From: Aldehydirespirator sp965221605
GTDB taxonomy: Bacteria > Actinomycetota > Acidimicrobiia > Acidimicrobiales > Aldehydirespiratoraceae
Direction of reading: 5' to 3'
DNA length: 64,000 bases
Assembly (NCBI GenBank): GCA_965221605.1
Contig: CBDCSK010000001.1
Coordinates: 1-64,000, forward strand
The notes below the pieces were generated by a model. That model was not told the origin of the DNA. It ran no database searches and was given only the letters and a program-made list of their open reading frames with translations. Positions 36,986 through 46,496 of the stretch are shown in pieces; the stretch's first letter is position 1, and every line of letters begins with the position of its first letter. The position numbers were made by a program, and so were the translations under genes.

Positions 36986-37440
36986 CTCGAAGCCGGGGGA
37001 CCCCTGGTTGCGTTGGTGGCGGCCACCGCGACGCCGGCGGTCGCGCTGGATCGGGGCCGGCAGTTCGTGGCTGCTGCGGCGACGCGGGGTTGACAACTCT
37101 GGAGTGGCTGCTGGTGGTGGCCGCGGTGGCGGGACTGGCTGCGGTGGCGGTGGTGGTGGTCCAGAACGTGGTGGGCGGCACCGCCGAGCAGGTCGAGTCC
37201 CACAGCGCCCGCCAGCAGGCCGCGGATCTGGCGGTGACCGAGTTGCAGCGGCGGTGGCGGGCGGAGACCCCGACCGTGCAGACTGTTGATGAGATCAACC
37301 GGCACTACGGGGCGGGGTGCCGCCAGCTGGGGATCATCTACGGCGACATCGACCTGCGTCCCGAACCCAAGGACGGCCAGGTCCTCTCCGGGGGGACAGG
37401 CTGGGACCCGACCCGACTGCCCACATGCACCCTCGCCTGA
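36955..37440 (+). CDS. Pilin-like protein with class III signal peptide
   Basis: The open frame from GTG 36955 holds a prepilin-type site: DAG followed by LTTLEWLLVVAAVAGLAAVA (Gly at -1, Glu at +5, then a hydrophobic helix). The mature part is about 115 residues with two Cys (GAGCRQLG, LPTCTLA), suggesting a disulfide-closed minor pseudopilin or TadE-like protein. The 45-residue leader is long; TTG 37090 would remove it but also the Gly, so the true start is uncertain. A prepilin peptidase is encoded at the window start. Last gene of the gmk-rpoZ insertion. Confidence 0.5.
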   Translation: MGRVGRAGLVARSRGTPGCVGGGHRDAGGRAGSGPAVRGCCGDAGLTTLEWLLVVAAVAGLAAVAVVVVQNVVGGTAEQVESHSARQQAADLAVTELQRRWRAETPTVQTVDEINRHYGAGCRQLGIIYGDIDLRPEPKDGQVLSGGTGWDPTRLPTCTLA

Positions 37441-37560
37441 CCCCCCGGTATGTTGTGAGCCTGCGAGTCGAGCGCATGACATCTGCCGAGGTGTCTCTCA
37501 AGCGTGGGTGCCGGTGGTAGCGTGAGGCTCCCTCAGTCGGCCGATCCAGCGGAGCGCGCC

Positions 37561-37935
37561 ATGGCCCACGGCTACGACACGATGATGACACCTGCCATCG
37601 AAGATCTGCTCGAGCGGACCGAGTCCAAGTTCGTCCTGGTGACCCTGGCCGCGCTGCGAAGCCGCGAGATCACCAACTACTTCGGTCAGCTCGGCGGGGG
37701 AATCGGCGCGTCCGTGCCGCCCCAGGTGGTCTCCACGTCGTCCAAGCCTCTGTCGATCGCCCTGGAGGAGGTCGCGGCGGGCAAGATCGAGGCGGTTGAG
37801 GTCGACCCTGACGCCGAACCGCCAGCCGACGAGACCGGTCCGTTGGAGGGTGCCCACCTCCAGGATGTGAGCGACCCGCAGCAGAGCGGCGCTGGGGGTG
37901 ACTCCCCGGAACCCGCCGGCGACGTCGGCGCCTGA
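37561..37935 (+). CDS. rpoZ: RNA polymerase omega subunit
   Basis: Small RNAP subunit binding the beta' C terminus. TPAIEDLLERTESKFVLVTLAALRSREI is the family core (residues about 9-37), and SSKPLSIALEEVAAGKI the second conserved block. The protein is 124 residues because of an acidic, Pro-rich C-terminal tail. ATG 37561 is used; an upstream in-frame GTG at 37504 adds unlike sequence. A GGTAGCGT box at 37516-37523 could be its -10. It restarts the conserved order rpoZ-coaBC-metK-priA. Confidence 0.93.
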   Translation: MAHGYDTMMTPAIEDLLERTESKFVLVTLAALRSREITNYFGQLGGGIGASVPPQVVSTSSKPLSIALEEVAAGKIEAVEVDPDAEPPADETGPLEGAHLQDVSDPQQSGAGGDSPEPAGDVGA

Positions 37936-38019
37936 CAGGCGCACGATGAGAGCGCCCCGTCGCTCGCCGGCCGGAGGCACGCCCGCCGCGGCAGAGCCCG
38001 ACCCGCGGCCTCCCACTCC

Positions 38020-39255
38020 ATGAGCGCGCTCAACGGCCGTTGCGTGGTGCTCGGTGTGACCGGTGGCATCGCGGCCTACAAGGCCGTGGAGGTGTGCCGG
38101 CTGCTGGTCGGCGAGGGGGCCCATGTCGTGCCGGTTCTTACCAAGGGCGCGCTGCGGATGGTGGGGGAGACCACCTTCTCGGCTCTGGCTTCGGAGCCGG
38201 CGGTCACTTCGCTCTGGAACGACCGGTCCGGGCCCATCCCTCACACCGCGGCGGGCCAGCGAGCCGACGCGGTGGTGGTGTGCCCGGCCACGGCCAGGCT
38301 GATATCGGACCTGTGCACCGGCCGCTCCGGCGACGTGCTGACGGCGACCCTGCTCGCCACCCGGGCGCCGGTGGTGCTGGCGCCGGCGATGCACACCGAG
38401 ATGTGGGAGCAGCCGTCGGTGCAGGAGAACCTGGCCGTGCTCACCCGACGCGGGGTCGCCATGGTCGGCCCCACCGAGGGGCCGCTGGCGGGAGGCGACT
38501 CCGGGCCCGGCCGGATGGCCGAGCCTGAGGAGATCGTCGCGGCCGTGGAGGCCGTGCTGACCGTCCCCGATCTGGCCGGCACCAGGGTGCTGGTCACCTC
38601 GGGCGGGACCCGCGAGCCGATCGACGCCGTGCGCTTCGTCGGCAACCGGTCCTCGGGCAAGCAGGGCGCAGCGGTGGCCGAGGAGGCCGCGGCTCGTGGC
38701 GCGGAAGTGGTCCTGGTGACCACGCAGAGCGAGCGGGCCGCCGGAGTCCCAGCCCGGGTGGTGGCCGTGGAGACGGCTGCCGAGATGGCCGCCGCGGTGG
38801 AGCTCGAGGCACCCCACGCCGATGTGGTGGTAATGGCGGCGGCCGTGGCCGACTTCCGGCCCGCGCAACCCTCGGGCACCAAGCTCAAGAAGGACCGGGG
38901 CATGCCCGCGCTGGAGCTGGAGCCCACCGCCGACATCCTGGCCGCCCTGGGAGCGTCGAAGAGTGCCGGTCAGGTGCTCGTCGGATTCGCGGCCGAGACC
39001 GAGGACATCGAGTCGAACGCCCTCGCCAAACTGCGCAGCAAGAACCTCGATGTGATCGTGGCCAACGACGTCTCCAAGCAGCATGTCGGCTTCGGCCACG
39101 ACACCAACGAGATCGTGATGTTCACCGCCGACGGCGCCCGCCATCATGTCCCGCTGACCACCAAGCGCGAGGCGGCCCGGGCCGTGCTCGACGTGGCCGT
39201 CTCGCTCATGGGCTCCGCCGCCGACGGCGGCCCCGCCGGCGACCACGGCACCTAG
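38020..39255 (+). CDS. coaBC: Bifunctional phosphopantothenoylcysteine decarboxylase/synthase
   Basis: Two consecutive CoA steps. N-terminal CoaC flavoprotein: VLGVTGGIAAYKAVEVCR, VVVCPATARLISDL and active-site region APAMHTEMWEQPSVQENL (His/Asn). C-terminal CoaB: VLVTSGGTREPIDAVRFVGNRSSGKQG, VVMAAAVADFRP, and LKKDRGMPALELEPTADILAAL. Length 411 residues is normal. Lies 84 bp downstream of rpoZ in the usual order. Confidence 0.97.
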   Translation: MSALNGRCVVLGVTGGIAAYKAVEVCRLLVGEGAHVVPVLTKGALRMVGETTFSALASEPAVTSLWNDRSGPIPHTAAGQRADAVVVCPATARLISDLCTGRSGDVLTATLLATRAPVVLAPAMHTEMWEQPSVQENLAVLTRRGVAMVGPTEGPLAGGDSGPGRMAEPEEIVAAVEAVLTVPDLAGTRVLVTSGGTREPIDAVRFVGNRSSGKQGAAVAEEAAARGAEVVLVTTQSERAAGVPARVVAVETAAEMAAAVELEAPHADVVVMAAAVADFRPAQPSGTKLKKDRGMPALELEPTADILAALGASKSAGQVLVGFAAETEDIESNALAKLRSKNLDVIVANDVSKQHVGFGHDTNEIVMFTADGARHHVPLTTKREAARAVLDVAVSLMGSAADGGPAGDHGT

Positions 39256-39270
39256 GACAGGAGGGCGGCC

Positions 39271-40530
<1,260 letters not shown>

Positions 40531-40628
40531 GCCCCGGCGATCAGGGCCGGCTCTCCTTCGAGGAGCCGCCCACCGAGCCTGCCGCGCCGGCAGGCGGCGC
40601 TCCGGAGACGAGCGACCGCGCCTCGCCG

Positions 40629-42368
40629 GTGCTGGTTGTGCGGGTGCTGCCCGACGTGGTCGGTCTCGACAAGACGTTCGACTACTCAGTTCCCGATGCC
40701 TGGCACGCCGATGGTCGCGCCGGACGGCTGGCGGTGGGCTCGATCGTGCGTCTCACCCTCGGTGGTCGGCGCCTGCGGGGCTGGGTAACCGAGGTCGGGG
40801 CCGATCCGCCTGCCGGCGTGGAACTCCAGCCCTTGGAGCGGCTCACCGGCACGGGTCCGCCCGCCGATGTCGTGAGCCTGGCCCGTTGGGCTGCCTGGCG
40901 GTGGGCCGGCCGCACCGTGCACCTTCTGCGGGCTGCGTCGCCGCCCCGGGTGGTCACAGGCCCCGCCCCGGTCGGACGGGCAGCCGCTCCGGCGAGCGGC
41001 TCGGCCCCGTGGCACGACGACCTGTTCTCCCGTCCGGGCGCAGTGACCGTGTTGCGCTGCCCGCCCTCGGACGACGGCCTGGCCCTGGCCCGGGCCGCCG
41101 CCCGGCGGGGCGACGCGCTGATCGTCGTGCCCGCCCTCGCCCATGCCCGCCGAATCGCGGCCGACCTCAGACGGCTGGGCGTGCCGGTGGCCCTAGGATC
41201 CGGTGACTGGGCTCAGGCCGCGGCCGGCGCCACGGTGGTCGGAACCCGCACCGCGGTGTGGATGCCCATGCCGGGCCTGGCTGCGGTGGTGGTGCTGGAC
41301 GAGCACTCCGAGGGTCTCCAGAGCGAGCAGGCCCCCACTTGGCACGCCCGCGACGTGGCCCTGGAGCGGGCCCGTCGGGCTGGGGTGCCGGCGGTGCTGG
41401 CGTCGTCCATACCGACGCTGGAGGCGCTGGAGGCAGGTGAGCTGAGGACAGTCGGGCGGACAGTTGAGCGCGACGGCTGGCCCGCGGTCGATGTGATGGA
41501 TCGCCGTCTCGATGATCCGGTCCGGGGCGGCCTGTTCGCTGAGGGCTTGCGCGACCGCCTGGCCCGGGCCGATGGCAGGGTCGCAGTCGTGTTGAACCGC
41601 AAGGGCCGGGGGCGACTGCTGGCCTGCAAGGCCTGTGGCGAGCTGGCCCGCACCACCGACGGGCGGCTGCCGATGAGGCTTGTCGACGACGAGCTGGTGG
41701 CCGCCGATGGCAGCGAGCGCCGACCGGTGGTGTGCGCCCTGTGCGGCTCGACGGTGCTGCGCAACCTGCGTATGGGCGTGACCCGGGCCCGTGAGGAACT
41801 GGCCGCACTGGTCGGCGAGCCGGTGGGGGAGCTCACTGCTGACACCCAGAACCTGGGCGGCGAGCGGTTCGTGATCGGTACCGAGGCGGTGCTCTGGCGC
41901 CTGCGGGCCGCGGCCTCGGTGGTGTTCCTGGACTTCGACCAGGAGCTGCTGGCCCCCCGGCAACGGGCCTCCGAGCAGGCGCTGGCGCTGCTCGCCCGGG
42001 CGGCCCGGCTCACCGGAGGGCGCCGCGGTGCAGGGCGCCTGGTGATCCAGACCCGCCAGCCCGATCATCCGGTGGTGCAGGCCGCGGTGCTGGGCGACCC
42101 GTCGATCGTGGCCGGAGTGGAGCGTCAGCGACGCCAGGAACTGGGACTGCCCCCCTACAGCGCCCAGGCCAAGGTCTCCGGCCCCGGCGCCGGAGCGTTC
42201 ATCGAGGCGTTTCGAGAAGCGGCCGGCGAGGCGGTGAGCATCCGGGGCCCGCTCGACGGTCAGTTCCTGCTACGCGCCCCGACCCATGAGCCGCTGCTGG
42301 ACCTGCTGGCCCGCACCCCCCGGTCGGCCGAGCGTCTGAGGATCGAAGTCGACCCCCTACGGGTCTGA
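40629..42368 (+). CDS. priA: Actinobacterial PriA-like primosomal protein N'
   Basis: DNA-binding replication restart protein. The N-terminal domain VVRVLPDVVGLDKTFDYSVPD and IVRLTLGGRRLRGWVTEV match PriA. The motor is degenerate: Walker A is absent (CPPSDDGLALA in its place) and the DEAH box reads VVLDEHSEGLQ, as known for Actinomycetota. Zinc-type Cys pairs CKAC and CALC remain from the usual eight Cys. The C terminus RQELGLPPYSAQAKV is conserved. The start is unclear: GTG 40629 precedes the similarity, while the frame is open back into metK (TTG near 40479). Confidence 0.88.
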   Translation: MLVVRVLPDVVGLDKTFDYSVPDAWHADGRAGRLAVGSIVRLTLGGRRLRGWVTEVGADPPAGVELQPLERLTGTGPPADVVSLARWAAWRWAGRTVHLLRAASPPRVVTGPAPVGRAAAPASGSAPWHDDLFSRPGAVTVLRCPPSDDGLALARAAARRGDALIVVPALAHARRIAADLRRLGVPVALGSGDWAQAAAGATVVGTRTAVWMPMPGLAAVVVLDEHSEGLQSEQAPTWHARDVALERARRAGVPAVLASSIPTLEALEAGELRTVGRTVERDGWPAVDVMDRRLDDPVRGGLFAEGLRDRLARADGRVAVVLNRKGRGRLLACKACGELARTTDGRLPMRLVDDELVAADGSERRPVVCALCGSTVLRNLRMGVTRAREELAALVGEPVGELTADTQNLGGERFVIGTEAVLWRLRAAASVVFLDFDQELLAPRQRASEQALALLARAARLTGGRRGAGRLVIQTRQPDHPVVQAAVLGDPSIVAGVERQRRQELGLPPYSAQAKVSGPGAGAFIEAFREAAGEAVSIRGPLDGQFLLRAPTHEPLLDLLARTPRSAERLRIEVDPLRV

Positions 42369-42389
42369 GCATCGTCAAGAAGCCGCGGC

Positions 42390-43028
42390 TCATGGCATCG
42401 GCGTGGCGACCGGCTCGACTTCGAGTAACCGGTAGCCGGATTTGGACGCCAGGCGGGTCACCTGGTGGCCCCGGTCGGTCAGCCGGCGGGCCAGCGAGTC
42501 GCTGCCGAGGTGGCGCTGCACCACCAGGTGGGCCCGCCCGCCGGGCGCCAGCCGGTCCAGCCACCTGTCCAGCAGCTCGTGCAGGGCCGGCTTGCCGATG
42601 CGGATCGGGGGATTGCACAGGATCCGGTCGAAGCGGCGGCCGGGGTCCACATCGTCCGGGTGGGCCGCAGTCACGTTGGCCGCACCGTGGGCCGCGGCGT
42701 TCTGAGCCACGAGCGCCAGGGCCCGGGCGTTGACGTCCACCGCCAGCACATCGGCACCGGGGGAGCGCAGAGCCGCGATGCAGGCGATCGGGCCCCAGCC
42801 GCAGCCCAGGTCGAGCACCCGCCGCTCCCCGGAGCTCAATGGCGGCGCCTCCGCCAGCAGCAGGCGGGTGCCCGCATCCAGCCGGCCGGGCGAGAACACC
42901 CCCGAGTCTGTCGTGAAGCTGAGCTGCATCCCGTCGATGCCAACCGCCACGGTCCGGGGCGAGGGGGCGGCTACCGGTTCGACCTCGAAGTACTGGCCGC
43001 CGGCGGGCTGGGCAGCGGGATCGGCCAC
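42390..43028 (-). CDS. RsmC-like class I SAM methyltransferase
   Basis: A 212-residue methyltransferase resembling the C-terminal catalytic half of 16S rRNA m2G1207 methyltransferase RsmC. FTTDSGVFSPGRLDAGTRLLL, SAM motif VLDLGCGWGPIACIAAL, acidic loop VLAVDVNARAL, catalytic FDRILCNPPIRIGK (NPP) and LVVQRHLGSDSLARRL are characteristic. GTG 43028 is the start, divergent from def across a 25-bp gap. A minus-strand -10 (TACCGT, 43040-43035) ends 6 nt before it. Confidence 0.87.
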   Translation of the reverse strand: MADPAAQPAGGQYFEVEPVAAPSPRTVAVGIDGMQLSFTTDSGVFSPGRLDAGTRLLLAEAPPLSSGERRVLDLGCGWGPIACIAALRSPGADVLAVDVNARALALVAQNAAAHGAANVTAAHPDDVDPGRRFDRILCNPPIRIGKPALHELLDRWLDRLAPGGRAHLVVQRHLGSDSLARRLTDRGHQVTRLASKSGYRLLEVEPVATPMP

Positions 43029-43034
43029 GCCGCG

Positions 43035-43044
43035 ACGGTAGCCT
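43035..43044. promoter_or_regulatory. Overlapping divergent -10 boxes (rsmC-like / def)
   Basis: The 10 bases ACGGTAGCCT contain TAGCCT for def on the plus strand (9 nt before GTG 43054) and TACCGT for the methyltransferase on the minus strand (6 nt before GTG 43028), sharing the central TA. Both genes would be essentially leaderless and compete for one site. Confidence 0.45.
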
Positions 43045-43053
43045 CAAACATCA

Positions 43054-43614
43054 GTGGCTCCCTACGAAATCCGCATCATCGGCGATCCCGTGCTGCGCCG
43101 CCGCGCCGCCGAGATCGATGACGTCGATTCAACTCTGGTGCGGATCGTCGAGGGGATGGTCGAGACCATGTACAGCGCGGACGGCATCGGTCTGGCCGCC
43201 CCCCAGGTAGGGGTGCAGAAGCGGCTGTTCGTTTGGGACATGGGCGACGGCCCCCGCACCATCGTCAACCCGCAGATCATCGAGTCCGACGGCGAGTGGG
43301 TCTACGACGAGGGGTGCCTCTCGGTGCCCGGGCTGACCTGGGAGATCGTCAGGCCCAAGGAGGTCCACGTCGTCGGCCGGGACCTCGACGGCAACGAGAT
43401 CTCGGTGGAGGCCGACGAGCTCGAGGCCCGGCTGTTCCTGCACGAGCTGGACCATCTCGACGGCACCCTGCTGATCGAGCGCCTCGACGACTCCACCCGC
43501 AAGGCTGCGCTGCGCACGCTGCGCGAGATGGGCGTCGGAGCCGGTTCCGCGCCGCCGTCCCGGCCGGCGGACACAGGAGGCGACGGGCCTTCGGGCGGTC
43601 TGCGCCTGCTGTGA
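43054..43614 (+). CDS. def: Peptide deformylase
   Basis: Fe/Zn hydrolase removing the N-formyl group of nascent proteins. All three motifs are present: GIGLAAPQVG (about residues 42-51), EGCLSVP (metal Cys) and HELDHLDG (HExxH variant HELDH). 186 residues with a Pro/Gly-rich tail. GTG 43054 is the start. Its stop overlaps fmt by 4 bp (GTGA), pairing deformylase with formyltransferase as in most bacteria. Confidence 0.96.
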   Translation: MAPYEIRIIGDPVLRRRAAEIDDVDSTLVRIVEGMVETMYSADGIGLAAPQVGVQKRLFVWDMGDGPRTIVNPQIIESDGEWVYDEGCLSVPGLTWEIVRPKEVHVVGRDLDGNEISVEADELEARLFLHELDHLDGTLLIERLDDSTRKAALRTLREMGVGAGSAPPSRPADTGGDGPSGGLRLL

Positions 43615-44516
43615 CGGCGCGATGGCGCGTCGTCTACTTCGGCACTCCCGAGGTGGCCGTGGCGCCGCTGCAGGCGCTGTGCCGCGCCGGCCACGAGGTG
43701 GCCCTGGTGGTCACCCGGCCGCCGAAGCGCCGTGGACGGCGCCAGGCGCCGACACCGTCACCGGTGGAGGACGCAGCTGCGGACTTCGGCCTGGAGGTCA
43801 CCTACGACCTTGAGGAAGCGGCCGGCGTCGAAGCCGACCTCGGGGTGGTCGTCGCCTACGGCGAGTACATACCCGAGGAGGTCTTCGAACGGCGTCGCAC
43901 CGTGAACCTGCACTTCTCGCTGCTGCCCCGGTGGCGGGGGGCGGCGCCGGTGGAGCGGGCCATCCTGGCCGGCGACACCGAGACCGGGGTGTGCCTCATC
44001 GACATTGCCCCTGAGATCGACACCGGGGCCGTCTACCGGCGGGCGTCGACCGGCATGGCACCGCACGAGTCGGCCGACGAGCTGCGGGCCCGGCTCTGCG
44101 AGCTCGGCATCGGGCTGCTGCTCGACGCGCTCGCGGCGGGGTTCGGTGATCCCGTCCCCCAGAAGGGCGAGATGACCTGGGCCGACAAGATCGAGCCTGG
44201 CGAGTTGCGAATCGACTGGGCGGCGCCGGCCGAGCATGTCCTGCGCCTGGTGCGGGTAGGGGGCGCATGGACGACCTATGGGGGCCGTCGACTGAAGGTC
44301 CTTGAGGCCCGGGTCGCTACCATGTCGGACCGCCCCGGCCCGGTGGGCGCGGTCTCGCTGGAGTCGCGGCCCGATGGGGAAGCAGCGCTGGTGGCCGCGG
44401 CCGGCGCTGGCAAGGTGGAGTTGGTGACAGTGCAGTCGGAGGGGCGGGCCGCGGCCCCGGCCCGGGACTGGGCCAACGGCGCCCGCATCGCTGGCGGCGA
44501 GCGGTTCGACGAGTGA
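43611..44516 (+). CDS. fmt: Methionyl-tRNA formyltransferase
   Basis: Formylates initiator Met-tRNA. N-terminal VVYFGTPEVAVAPLQAL, TRPPKRRGRR with the basic loop, VVVAYGEYIPEEVF, NLHFSLLPRWRGAAPVERAILAGD (catalytic Asn-His region) and C-terminal barrel are clear. GTG 43611 overlaps the def stop; a frame back to 43233 is a shadow. Length 301 residues. The last 17 codons are repeated imperfectly downstream, right at the start of rsmB. Confidence 0.96.
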   Translation: MTARWRVVYFGTPEVAVAPLQALCRAGHEVALVVTRPPKRRGRRQAPTPSPVEDAAADFGLEVTYDLEEAAGVEADLGVVVAYGEYIPEEVFERRRTVNLHFSLLPRWRGAAPVERAILAGDTETGVCLIDIAPEIDTGAVYRRASTGMAPHESADELRARLCELGIGLLLDALAAGFGDPVPQKGEMTWADKIEPGELRIDWAAPAEHVLRLVRVGGAWTTYGGRRLKVLEARVATMSDRPGPVGAVSLESRPDGEAALVAAAGAGKVELVTVQSEGRAAAPARDWANGARIAGGERFDE

Positions 44517-44604
44517 GCCGGCCCTCTGGCTGTGGCGTCGCCGCTGGTGACTGGGTCAGCGGGGCTCGCATTATCGGTGGCGAGCGGTTCGACGGGTGAG
44601 CCGG
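44466..44604 (+). repeat. Imperfect duplication of the fmt 3' end
   Basis: 56-bp units at 44466-44521 (end of fmt) and 44549-44604 (before and into rsmB), about 47 of 56 bases identical, period 83. The first encodes RDWANGARIAGGERFDE-stop; the second would read GDWVSGARIIGGERFDG-stop. The GTG start of rsmB lies in the second copy at the position of the fmt stop. Confidence 0.85.
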
Positions 44605-45756
44605 TTCCGTAGCACCGAACGCGCCTCCGGTAGTGAGCGAACGGACTCCAGCGCCCGGAGGGTGGCGCTCGACGTGCTGGTCCGCGTCGACACCGGCGGG
44701 GCCTACGCCAACGTCGCCCTGCCGGCCGCACTGGTCCAGTCCGGCCTGGATGAGCGCGACCGGGCTTTCGCCACCGAGCTGGTCTACGGCGTCACCCGCC
44801 GCCGGCGGGCCTTGGACTGGGCGCTGGACGCCTACCTGGCGACGCCCCCGCCGCCTCCCGCCCGGGCCGCGCTGCGCATGGGCGCATACCAGATCATCGA
44901 GCTGGCCACCCCTGCTTACGCAGCGGTCTCGGCCACCGTGGCGGCGGCTCCCCGCAACTACCGGGGGCTGGTCAACGCAGTCCTGCGGCGGGTGGCCGAG
45001 GCCGGCACGCCGGACTGGCCCGACGACGCCACCCGGCTCAGCTATCCCGACTGGATCGTCGAGACGCTCACCTCTGATCTCGGCCGCGACGCCGCCATAG
45101 GCGCGCTGGAGTCCATGAACAGCCCGGCGTCCGTGCACCGGCGCGAGGACGGCTACGTGCAGGATCCGAGTTCCCAGTTGGTGGTGGAGGCCATGGGTGT
45201 TCATGCCGACGATCTGGTGGCCGACATGTGTGCCGCGCCCGGAGGCAAGGCCACCGCGCTAGCCGCCCGAGGAGCACACGTGATCGCCATCGACTCGCAC
45301 CGGGGTCGTGTCGGGCTGCTGGAAGCCAACCGGAGGGATCTGGGAGCGGAGTCGATGCATGTGATCGCGGCCGACGCCCGGCACCCCCCGCTGCGGCACG
45401 GCTGCTTCGACGCGGTGCTCGTGGACGCGCCGTGCAGCGGGCTGGGAACCCTGAGGCGGCGCCCCGACGCCCGCTGGCGCATCGAGCCGTCGGCAGTGCC
45501 GAGGCTGGCCGGACTGCAGCGGGACCTGCTCGCTGCCGCGGTCGATCTGCTGCGACCCAGCGGCCGGCTCGTCTACAGCGTCTGCACACTCACGGACGCA
45601 GAGACGCTGGAGGTGGCGGCAGACGCGTCCGACGACGAGCGCCTCGAAGTGCTGCCGCCCCCCGCAGAGCCGTGGCTGCCCCACGGCGACGGCGCCATGC
45701 TGCTGCCGGGTGCCGAGCACGACGGCATGGCCCTGTTCCTCTGGCGCCGCGCCTAG
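44596..45756 (+). CDS. rsmB: 16S rRNA (cytosine-967-C5)-methyltransferase
   Basis: N-terminal NusB-like RNA-binding domain (about residues 20-140; RDRAFATELVYGVTRRRRALD) plus C-terminal Nol1/Nop2 methyltransferase: VADMCAAPGGKATALA (motif I), VLVDAPCSGLGTLRRRPD (motif IV Cys) and VYSVCTLTDAE (motif VI catalytic Cys). Length 386 residues. The GTG at 44596 is near the first similar residues; the fmt stop is 79 bp upstream, so the two are probably one transcript. Confidence 0.95.
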   Translation: MSRFRSTERASGSERTDSSARRVALDVLVRVDTGGAYANVALPAALVQSGLDERDRAFATELVYGVTRRRRALDWALDAYLATPPPPPARAALRMGAYQIIELATPAYAAVSATVAAAPRNYRGLVNAVLRRVAEAGTPDWPDDATRLSYPDWIVETLTSDLGRDAAIGALESMNSPASVHRREDGYVQDPSSQLVVEAMGVHADDLVADMCAAPGGKATALAARGAHVIAIDSHRGRVGLLEANRRDLGAESMHVIAADARHPPLRHGCFDAVLVDAPCSGLGTLRRRPDARWRIEPSAVPRLAGLQRDLLAAAVDLLRPSGRLVYSVCTLTDAETLEVAADASDDERLEVLPPPAEPWLPHGDGAMLLPGAEHDGMALFLWRRA

Positions 45757-45785
45757 AGGGGACGGTTCCTCCCGCCGGTCGCGGT

Positions 45786-45832
45786 TTCTGTGTGCAGAAA
45801 CCCGCCACTACGGCGGAAATCTGCACACAGAA
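45786..45832. other. Long intergenic hairpin (13-bp perfect stem plus inner stem)
   Basis: TTCTGTGTGCAGA (45786-45798) pairs perfectly with TCTGCACACAGAA (45820-45832), and CCGCC/GGCGG forms a second stem inside. It lies 30 bp after rsmB and 55 bp before the moaB-like gene. There is no U-tract, so a classic Rho-independent terminator is unlikely; a terminator of another type or a protein-binding palindrome is possible. Confidence 0.7.
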
Positions 45833-45886
45833 CGCCGGGACGGCCTGAGGCGGCGACAGGAAGCGCCTGTGGATAGGGTCGGCGCC

Positions 45887-46396
45887 ATGGGAAATGGTTC
45901 GGGCGGTGGGGACGCCGGTCTGAGGGCCAAGGTGCTGACTGTGTCCGACGGCGTGATGCAAGGCACCCGAGAGGACCGCAGCGGTGAGGCGTTGGAGGCC
46001 TACCTCACCGAGGCCGGATGGCATGTGGTCGAGCGGGCCGCGGTCGCCGACGGCGTGGACTCGGTGGCGGGCGAGCTGCGACGGCTGGCCGGCGGCTTCC
46101 ACGGACTGATCGTCACCACCGGCGGCACCGGGTTCGGACCCCGCGACTCCACCCCGGAGGGGACCAGGGCTGTGATCGACCGCGAGGCGCCGGGGCTGGC
46201 CGAAGCCATGCGCCTGGTCAATCCTCTGGGACGCCTGTCACGAGCGGTCGCAGGCACGCTCGGCACTGCGCTGGTCCTGAACACGCCCGGATCCTCCAAG
46301 GGCTGCGTGGAGACGGTCGACGCCGTCATAGATGTAGTGGGCCATGCCGTGAGGCTGCTCGTCGACAACTACGACCCTCACCCCCACGGCGGGTGA
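45887..46396 (+). CDS. MoaB/Mog-like molybdopterin-binding domain protein
   Basis: A 169-residue protein of the MoCF_biosynth fold, which adenylylates molybdopterin in molybdenum cofactor synthesis. Motifs: VLTVSDGVMQGTREDRSGEAL, LIVTTGGTGFGPRDSTPEGTRAVI and VLNTPGSSKGCVETVDAV. ATG 45887 is chosen at the start of similarity. No other moa genes are nearby; the adjacent ribD suggests a general cofactor region. Confidence 0.85.
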   Translation: MGNGSGGGDAGLRAKVLTVSDGVMQGTREDRSGEALEAYLTEAGWHVVERAAVADGVDSVAGELRRLAGGFHGLIVTTGGTGFGPRDSTPEGTRAVIDREAPGLAEAMRLVNPLGRLSRAVAGTLGTALVLNTPGSSKGCVETVDAVIDVVGHAVRLLVDNYDPHPHGG

Positions 46397-46496
46397 GCCG
46401 ATCCCGCTCGAGTCTGTGACCCCGGCCGGGCGGACCGACAGGCCCCGTACCGCGACCGCGCCCAAGCGCCGTGCGGGCGGCCGCTGGGAGGGGGCC

